Below, piece by piece: positions 6,511-11,239 of a DNA stretch of 11,239 nt. The notes beneath the pieces are model-generated. The model did not search any database, was not told the DNA's origin, and was given only the letters and a program-made list of their open reading frames with translations. Both the position numbers and the translations under genes were made by a program. The DNA comes from Bacteroidales bacterium (GTDB lineage: Bacteria > Bacteroidota > Bacteroidia > Bacteroidales > UBA932). Positions within the stretch are counted from its first letter, which is position 1. Each line of letters starts with the position of its first letter. The stretch spans positions 1 through 11,239 of the forward strand of contig SFPH01000006.1 of the NCBI GenBank assembly GCA_004552115.1, read 5' to 3'.

Positions 6511-8085
6511 TCAGTTATACCTGTTGAACACCTGCTCTACCACCCTCCTGCGGGACGGGTACATCTGCACCAGTCTGTCCCGGAACGCATCTCTCGTCCT
6601 CACATCCTCCTCCATCGCCTCAAGCTGCTCCGAAGGACTTATACCCCTTTCGTCAAGGTAGCGGAATATCTGGGGTTTGAACCAGTAGCCGCAGCCGAAT
6701 GAAGGGTAGGCGCCTCCGTAGCGCTGCTGATATATCTTCGATTCGATATGGTAGGCCCAGCCTTCCCCAAGTTCGCAAAGTCCCGCCATCTCGGAGCTGC
6801 CGTCGCCGTAGCAGTCCCCCTGTCGCACGAAGGATTCGAGTATATAATATATATAGTCGTCCCAAAAGCCGTTGCCGGCCTGCGCATAATGGGAACTGTG
6901 GGCCATTTCGTGCGTCGTGGTGGAATATATGTCCGAAAAGGAGTCCGCAGCCGCCGTACCTACGGTGATGTCGGGCGCGAATATCTTTACCAGCACGGAC
7001 CAGCTGCCCAGAAAGGCGGCTATGCGCCCCTGGTCGATCACGGCGCCGTGGTGCATCATTATGCAGGACGATGCGTTCAGCTTGTTGAATATCCATATAC
7101 GTATGTCGTCAGGAGGCGCAACGAGGTCCATATCGTCTTCGCCGCAACGGCGTATGTAGTCGCGGGCGGCCTTGTTCACGACGCAGCGGGTGTATAACTT
7201 GTGCTCGGAATCGGAGGTGACGGTCATATTGACGCCTTCCGGACCGGCCTTTCCCAAAGTGGAGACGGAGGCAGGCACCAGGAGCAGGTTGAACCCTATG
7301 CTGAAGCCGGCGTCGTTCTTGAACACCATACGGTAGTTCACTTCCGAAGAGAAGCCCTTCTTCATTGAATACCATCCGTCCCTGTCGGTAACGGCTGTAT
7401 CGAAACGTATGAAGGAGTTGCAGAATATCCTCACACCCTCGACACCGACCGGCTTGCCTCCGTCTGCGTCCGGGTCTATAAGGGTGATGCGTCCGGAAGG
7501 CACGGATTCCTCTCCGGAACGGGTGCGGGGAGCGAGCAGGGAGGCGTTCCCGCTGATTTCATAGGCGCGACGCTCCACCTCCGCCCAATCCACTCCTTCC
7601 GCAGCCTTGGTCGAAGCCGCGTGCTCGTGAAGATAGCACTCGTCCAGAATCTCATAGCGGATGTCGGGAAAATCGAAATCCTTCGGAACAAGCGAGTATT
7701 GCCAGGTTATGGCCTCTTCCGGCAGGGTCGGGTCGTGATACCAGTCCCCATCCCTGATTATCTCATAATCCACGGGATGGTCCACCAGATCCAGCCCCAG
7801 GGCTTCCAGGGCTGCAAACTCTTCATCGTCTGCCGGCAGGAAACGCACATAGAGATCCGTCGTTTCGACAGGTACCCTGGCCCGGGTGGGATAGAGGGAT
7901 TCACAGGCCTTCTGGATATTGATGGTCTTGTAAGGATTCTCAAGCTTGCCCCCGAGACAGATCTCATCGTGGGAAAGATTCTTTCCGTATGTCAGGCCCA
8001 ACGAGGCATACGGGTCGTCGCTCTCCAGCCTGCTGCAGGCAAGAGCGGCCAGCAAGGCCATAAAAAAAACAGGACACTTTTCCAT
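6511..8085 (-). CDS. Zincin-type (HExxH) metallopeptidase-like lipoprotein heading the fimbrial operon
   Basis: 524 residues from ATG 8085; the in-frame codon at 8145 lies inside the promoter palindrome and gives no signal peptide. A lipoprotein signal MEKCPVFFMALLAALAC (C17) is followed by an acidic LESDD, a feature reminiscent of surface-export signals of Bacteroidetes lipoproteins. Residues about 195-275 look like a carboxypeptidase-regulatory beta domain (GVEGVRIFCNS, VTDRDGWYS). The active-site motif is THEMAHSSHY (H392, E393, H396), with a likely third zinc ligand in GEGWAYHIES (E441), giving a gluzincin pattern. The substrate is unknown; pilin processing and host-glycoprotein cleavage are both conjecture. 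It is the first gene of the operon, 7 bp before the DUF3575 gene. A run of eight T lies in codons 6-8. Confidence 0.85.
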   Translation of the reverse strand: MEKCPVFFMALLAALACSRLESDDPYASLGLTYGKNLSHDEICLGGKLENPYKTINIQKACESLYPTRARVPVETTDLYVRFLPADDEEFAALEALGLDLVDHPVDYEIIRDGDWYHDPTLPEEAITWQYSLVPKDFDFPDIRYEILDECYLHEHAASTKAAEGVDWAEVERRAYEISGNASLLAPRTRSGEESVPSGRITLIDPDADGGKPVGVEGVRIFCNSFIRFDTAVTDRDGWYSMKKGFSSEVNYRMVFKNDAGFSIGFNLLLVPASVSTLGKAGPEGVNMTVTSDSEHKLYTRCVVNKAARDYIRRCGEDDMDLVAPPDDIRIWIFNKLNASSCIMMHHGAVIDQGRIAAFLGSWSVLVKIFAPDITVGTAAADSFSDIYSTTTHEMAHSSHYAQAGNGFWDDYIYYILESFVRQGDCYGDGSSEMAGLCELGEGWAYHIESKIYQQRYGGAYPSFGCGYWFKPQIFRYLDERGISPSEQLEAMEEDVRTRDAFRDRLVQMYPSRRRVVEQVFNRYN

Positions 8086-8106
8086 CGCAATTCCATTTTG
8101 ATGGGG

Positions 8107-8136
8107 CAAATGTATCCTGCGTCTTGCGTGTACAAA
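8107..8136 (-). promoter_or_regulatory. Promoter of the fimbrial operon
   Basis: On the minus strand a -7 element TACATTTG (8107-8114) fits TAnnTTTG exactly, with TTTG (8133-8136) 18 bases upstream as the -33 element. The expected start is near 8100, giving a leader of roughly 15 bases that includes a small CCAT/ATGG inverted repeat before ATG 8085. The -33 TTTG sits in the loop and first arm base of the palindrome at 8122-8151. Confidence 0.68.
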
Positions 8137-8151
8137 AAAGTACACGCAAGA
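8122..8151. repeat. 12-bp perfect palindrome with six-base loop, possible operator
   Basis: TCTTGCGTGTAC (8122-8133) and GTACACGCAAGA (8140-8151) are perfect inverted copies around A6 (T6 on the minus strand). It starts 17 bp after the deoC stop and covers the -33 element of the fimbrial promoter. No T tract follows on either strand in the right place, so it is a poor intrinsic terminator. A dimeric regulator site fits better, though a deoC mRNA end structure is possible. Confidence 0.85.
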
Positions 8152-8168
8152 AATATGAAAAAATTTTC

Positions 8169-9062
8169 CTAAAAGAAGGAAACGGTCTTCTGCTCGACTT
8201 CCGAGAGCAGGTTATTGGCCATACGGCTAACTCCGAGTCGGAAGAAATCCTTGTTGAGCCAATCCTTGCCCAGCACGGTAGCGACAATGGAATAATAGCA
8301 GGCCGCATCAGCCGCAGAGGACATACCGCCAGCAGGCTTGAAACCGACCTTGATTCCGGTGAGTTTGTAGTAGGCGGCTATGCACTCGCACATCACGAAG
8401 GCGGCTACAGGGGTGGCGTTCACCTCGACCTTTCCCGTAGAGGTCTTTATGAAATCGGCGCCGGACTCCATCGCGAGGAAGGAGGCCTTGGCTATGTTTT
8501 CCGGACTTACGAGAACACCGGTCTCGATTATGACCTTGAGTATTACACGGCGGCCCTGACGCTCCGCAACAGAGTCTATGCAATGGCGTATCTGAAGAAT
8601 CTCGTCAGAGGCCCTCTCGTAGTCTCCTGCCATGAAAGCATTGAGGGCCAGCACTATATCCACCTCGTCAGCTCCCTTTTCAACTGCAAGTTCACATTCC
8701 TTGAGCTTGACCTCGATGAAGCTCTGCGAGCTTGGGAAACAAGCCGAAACGACAGTCACGTGTACCCCTTCCGCAGTCAGGGCTTCCTTAACGGTAGGAG
8801 CGAAATTCGGAAATACGCAGATGGATGCCGGGTTCGGGAAATCGGGATAGCTCTCCTTGAAGGCATTGACCTTGCGCACGAGTTTCAGTATGGACTGGTC
8901 TGTGTCCTGAGTCTTGAGCGAGGTGAGGTCCATCATCGAGAAGCAATCCTTCATCACCTGGGCGGTAGTGAAGTTCTCAAGGCTGCCGGCAATGTTGGAA
9001 AGACAGCGGTTGATCTCCTCGATATCGGGAGTATAGGCGTATTTTTTCAAATAATCTGTCAT
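8169..9062 (-). CDS. deoC: Deoxyribose-phosphate aldolase
   Basis: Class I aldolase that splits 2-deoxyribose-5-phosphate into glyceraldehyde-3-phosphate and acetaldehyde in deoxynucleoside catabolism; cytoplasmic. 297 residues from ATG 9062 (MTDYLKKYAYTP). An alternative ATG at 9083 would overlap the upstream gene by 8 bp. The family motifs are present: ADEVDIV with D135, LKVIIETG with K176, and GADFIKTSTGK with the Schiff-base lysine K206, followed by VGFKPAGGM. These equal the catalytic Asp-Lys-Lys set of E. coli DeoC. The gene is the last of the pheT-side series, 13 bp after the radical SAM gene. No other nucleoside-salvage gene is in the window. The start choice is the only real doubt. 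Confidence 0.96.
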   Translation of the reverse strand: MTDYLKKYAYTPDIEEINRCLSNIAGSLENFTTAQVMKDCFSMMDLTSLKTQDTDQSILKLVRKVNAFKESYPDFPNPASICVFPNFAPTVKEALTAEGVHVTVVSACFPSSQSFIEVKLKECELAVEKGADEVDIVLALNAFMAGDYERASDEILQIRHCIDSVAERQGRRVILKVIIETGVLVSPENIAKASFLAMESGADFIKTSTGKVEVNATPVAAFVMCECIAAYYKLTGIKVGFKPAGGMSSAADAACYYSIVATVLGKDWLNKDFFRLGVSRMANNLLSEVEQKTVSFF

Positions 9063-9075
9063 AATATAGTTTGTT

Positions 9076-9828
9076 TCAAGCATTTATCTGTATATCAAAT
9101 CCTTCCCTTATCAGCGGGGAGAGCATCTCTTCCATACGCGCTGCAGAGTACGGTCTCAGTCCGGACATAGGCGTTTCCCTGTCGAGGGAGTAGGCCATCA
9201 CCTTTCTCGGGCGCAATTCCCTGACCAGGTCCATCCAGCGTTCCAGGATGGAGGAGCTGTCGAAGAAATCAGAGGAAAGGAACATAGTCTGCAGAATGAA
9301 ATTCCCATCGAAGGAGCTCATTCCCTTCACTATGTCATCAAGTTCCCAATCAAACCCCGGCCTGTTCACCAGCTGCGCACCCTCGCGGCTGACCGCATCC
9401 AGCTTCAGTATAGGGTTATCGACTTTCTTCAGCGCCGCAAGCACCTCCGGATGGTCCAGGCGGCTGGCGTTGCTCAGTACGGAGACTTTCGCTTCCGGGC
9501 AGAGCCTGTCCCTGATTTCCAGAGTCCTGTCTATAATGAGCGGGAATTCCGGGTGCAGGGTAGGTTCACCGTTTCCGGAGAATGTAATGGAATCTATGGC
9601 CGTACCATCTTCCCTGCAGGACATCAACACCCTCTCCAATTCTCCGGCCACTTCTTCCGCCGCCGGCAAGGTTCCGCTGCAACGTCCGTCACGATTCCAT
9701 CCGCATTCGCAGTAAACGCAGTCAAAGTTACACAATTTCCCGTTCAATGGCAAAAGATTGACCCCAAGAGAAGAGCCAAGCCTGCGGCTGTGAATCGGGC
9801 CGAAAACTATTTTATTGAATCTTAGCAT
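9076..9828 (-). CDS. Radical SAM protein (COG0731-like)
   Basis: 250 residues. The opening FGPIHSRRLGSSLGVN, followed by C33-NFD-C37-VY-C40, is the CxxxCxxC iron-sulfur motif that binds S-adenosylmethionine, in the context typical of the COG0731 group of small radical SAM proteins. FSGNGEPTLHPEF (83-95) is the GGE-like SAM-binding loop. Additional cysteines at 42, 50 and 71 are noted, but no second cluster motif is obvious. The reaction and substrate are unknown. The start ATG at 9828 lies inside the DUF4296 gene (17-bp overlap), suggesting coupling, and deoC follows at once. Cytoplasmic; no signal or membrane segment. Confidence 0.9.
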   Translation of the reverse strand: MLRFNKIVFGPIHSRRLGSSLGVNLLPLNGKLCNFDCVYCECGWNRDGRCSGTLPAAEEVAGELERVLMSCREDGTAIDSITFSGNGEPTLHPEFPLIIDRTLEIRDRLCPEAKVSVLSNASRLDHPEVLAALKKVDNPILKLDAVSREGAQLVNRPGFDWELDDIVKGMSSFDGNFILQTMFLSSDFFDSSSILERWMDLVRELRPRKVMAYSLDRETPMSGLRPYSAARMEEMLSPLIREGFDIQINA

Positions 9829-10621
9829 CCGGTCTCAACAATAAGTTTCTGTCAGCATCCACAGAAAGTCTTCTGTCAGCATCCTTCCCTGCCACTGGCT
9901 TTTTTACATCTTTGTCCGTCGCAGGCTTTGCTACGACAGGCGCAATGCTGTCCACACCGATTGAAAGGCTATCGACGGAGACGGAAAGACTGTCCACATC
10001 AACTGAAAGGCTATCGACGGAGACGGAAAGACTATCAACGGAGACGCTGTCGCGCAGGGATATTTTCCAGACCGGGCCGGCAAAAAGGGTGTCGTAGCCG
10101 CGGTAAGGGTCGAAACGCCACTCGCTGCCGCCCACGGAATCGACGTAGAAGACAAGTCCGTCCTCGACGAAGTTGTCCGGATTACGCATTCCGGCCAGCC
10201 AGTACAGACGCTCAGGAATAAAGCCGGCAGTCTCCTGCTCCAGCCTTTCCGCCGCATTGATCAGGTCCAGGCGGAGGCGGAGCTCTTTCTCGCGAGCCTC
10301 AAGCATAGCTGCACTCTTTTTCAATATCCTCGAATAGCGGTCCGGGTCCTTGATGTACTTCGATACCGATTTGCGCCAGTCTTTCTCGTCATATCCGTAC
10401 CTGCGCAGTATGGGACGATAGACGAAACTGGTGTCCGCGCTTCGGTTCTGTACCCAGTTGTCGTTGATCCACTGGTCGGTCAAGAGCATCTCCGCATATA
10501 TCCTTGCCATCTTGTTCCTCGGAATTACCCGTCCGTTACGATGCATAAAGAACGTCGGGACAATTCCCAGCAGTACGACGGCCAGGATTATGATTGCTAT
10601 TCTGAGATGCCTGCGCTTCAT
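9812..10621 (-). CDS. DUF4296 protein with an N-terminal membrane anchor and heptad-repeat tail
   Basis: 269 residues. Residues 7-25 (RIAIIILAVVLLGIVPTFF) form one membrane segment or uncleaved signal. Residues about 32-115 match DUF4296: VIPRNKMARIYAEMLLTDQWI, then a block with RRYGYDEKDWRKSVSKYI and DPDRYSRILKK. A middle part (FVEDGLVFYVDSVGG, YRGYDTLFAGP) follows. From 193 a repetitive Val/Ser/Asp tail runs: four heptads VSVDSLS-like (193-220) plus a degenerate fifth, then a charged Lys/Asp-rich end. Most DUF4296 proteins are short lipoproteins, so both the anchor type and the long tail are unusual. The function is unknown; it is probably envelope-located facing the periplasm. It lies 15 bp after pheT and overlaps the radical SAM gene by 17 bp. 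Confidence 0.86.
   Translation of the reverse strand: MKRRHLRIAIIILAVVLLGIVPTFFMHRNGRVIPRNKMARIYAEMLLTDQWINDNWVQNRSADTSFVYRPILRRYGYDEKDWRKSVSKYIKDPDRYSRILKKSAAMLEAREKELRLRLDLINAAERLEQETAGFIPERLYWLAGMRNPDNFVEDGLVFYVDSVGGSEWRFDPYRGYDTLFAGPVWKISLRDSVSVDSLSVSVDSLSVDVDSLSVSVDSLSIGVDSIAPVVAKPATDKDVKKPVAGKDADRRLSVDADRNLLLRPDAKIQ
9942..10046. repeat. 21-bp tandem repeat (four units plus one degenerate) within the DUF4296 gene
   Basis: Units lie at 9963-9983, 9984-10004, 10005-10025 and 10026-10046, each like GAAAGGCTATCGACGGAGAC. Units 1 and 3 are identical, and identity continues 8 bases into the next unit. A weaker copy is at 9942-9962. Since 21 is a multiple of three, unit gain or loss changes the protein by seven residues without a frameshift. 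Confidence 0.9.
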
Positions 10622-10636
10622 GTCCGTAAGGAAAAC

Positions 10637-11239
10637 CTATCTCAAAACGGCCCCGCACTCGCTTGTGAGGGCATTGAGTATGCGCGACATTGCCGACTCG
10701 ACCTCGTTGTCGGTAAGGGTCCTGTCCGGGTCCTGAAGCACGAAACTCATCGCATACTGTTTCTTGCCCTGAGGGATTGCCTCACCGCGATAGACGTCGA
10801 AGAGTCCCACGTTGCGTATGAGCTTGCGTCCCGCCTTGAGCGCAGTCTTGCGCAGATCTGCATAGGAGACATTCTCGTCCACGAGCAGAGCCAGGTCACG
10901 ACGCACCTCAGGGAAGCGCGGCAACTCCTTGTATTTTATCTTGTTACGCTTGACTATCTCAAAGAGCACCGGCCAGGAAATCTCCGCAGCGAACACCGGC
11001 TGACGGATTCCCGCCATACGGAGCATGGCCTTCGATACTGTACCCATTGTCGCGAGCACTTTTCCACTGCCCGGAAGCAGATAGCATACGCCCTCGGCAA
11101 AGAAGTCGGACGGGGCCGGAGCCGTATCCAGAGAATAAATGTCGGCTCCCAGTCTTTTAAGCAGGAGCTCCAGATAGCCCTTGAGCTGGAAATAGCTGCC
11201 TTTGCGGGCTTCCTGACGCCAGCATTTCTCGCTGCTGCC
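10637..11239 (-). CDS. pheT: Phenylalanine-tRNA ligase beta subunit, C-terminal part
   Basis: The frame is open from the window end to the stop at 10637-10639, giving the last 200 residues of PheT; the start lies outside the window. Residues 10-105 of the fragment (SYFQLKGYLELLLKRLG, FFAEGVCYLLPG, ISWPVLFEIVKR) match the end of the catalytic-like core. Residues about 108-200 are the FDX-ACB (ferredoxin-fold anticodon-binding) domain: FPEVRRDLALLVDE, VGLFDVYRGEAIPQGKKQYA, and the TLTDNEV motif. PheT pairs with PheS to charge tRNA-Phe. The internal GTG at 11059 is not a start. The gene heads the minus-strand series pheT, DUF4296, radical SAM, deoC. Confidence 0.95.
   Translation of the reverse strand, partial: GSSEKCWRQEARKGSYFQLKGYLELLLKRLGADIYSLDTAPAPSDFFAEGVCYLLPGSGKVLATMGTVSKAMLRMAGIRQPVFAAEISWPVLFEIVKRNKIKYKELPRFPEVRRDLALLVDENVSYADLRKTALKAGRKLIRNVGLFDVYRGEAIPQGKKQYAMSFVLQDPDRTLTDNEVESAMSRILNALTSECGAVLR

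Noticed and set aside
6653..7096. Overlapping open frames on both strands across the zincin gene
   Set aside because: They are Arg/Pro-rich shadow frames caused by the high GC of the third codon positions of the real gene; no domains or start signals.
8054..8151. Invertible (phase-variable) promoter for the fimbrial operon
   Set aside because: The only inverted repeat is a compact hairpin with a six-base loop; there is no pair of repeats flanking a promoter-sized segment and no invertase gene in the window.
8122..8151. Intrinsic terminator of deoC
   Set aside because: The stem is strong, but neither strand has a T tract directly after it, and it overlaps a consensus promoter; kept as a palindrome of unknown role, not as a terminator.
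9942..10046. CRISPR-like array
   Set aside because: The 21-bp units are directly adjacent without spacers and encode an in-frame heptad repeat in a gene.

Overview
The window reads as a chromosomal segment of a Bacteroidales (phylum Bacteroidota) genome, most likely a gut or oral commensal. Reasons: fimbrillin-type pilus genes (FimA and FimB/Mfa2 families) with DUF3575 and DUF3868/OmpA-like partners; promoters of the phylum-typical form (-7 TAnnTTTG, -33 TTG/TTTG); start regions with almost no Shine-Dalgarno; a DUF4296 protein; and a tRNA without an encoded CCA end. The sequence does not fix a genus.

Layout. (1) Bases 1-454, plus strand: debris. An open-frame C-terminus resembling a transposase tail, a 33-codon ORF, a strong intrinsic terminator (225-264), then a coding-like gene tail without a start. 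(2) 455-2032, plus strand: an intact AAA-ATPase-like/PD-(D/E)XK protein of 525 residues, from a family that is widespread in Bacteroidota but of unknown role. An inverted repeat spans its stop codon and a second coding-like tail follows. (3) 2136-2304, minus strand: tRNA-Leu(CAG) with its own promoter and a terminator. (4) 2313-8151, minus strand: a five-gene fimbrial operon read from right to left: zincin-type lipoprotein, DUF3575 barrel protein, DUF3868-like/OmpA-like/TPR protein, FimA-family fimbrillin, FimB/Mfa2-family anchor or tip. Gaps are 25 bp or less and one junction overlaps. Its promoter has a -33 element inside a 12-bp perfect palindrome. (5) 8169-11239, minus strand: a tight housekeeping series: pheT (C-terminal part), a DUF4296 protein with a heptad repeat tail, a radical SAM protein, and deoC.

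How the genes fit together. Fimbrillin and Mfa2-family lipoproteins are exported, lipidated and assembled at the outer membrane. The DUF3575 and DUF3868/OmpA-like products are plausible outer-membrane or periplasmic assembly partners, and the HExxH lipoprotein at the head of the operon could process pilins or act on host or surface substrates. The fimbrial operon starts about 80 bp after deoC and has no clear terminator before tRNA-Leu, so some read-through across the tRNA is possible. The ATPase-nuclease gene converges on the tRNA and lies in the part that looks like accessory DNA.

Most novel points: the palindrome on the fimbrial promoter, the protease-led fimbrial operon, the composite OmpA/TPR protein, the 21-bp tandem repeat in the DUF4296 gene, and the gene tails on both sides of the ATPase. 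No complete, clearly undescribed system is demonstrated by the sequence alone.
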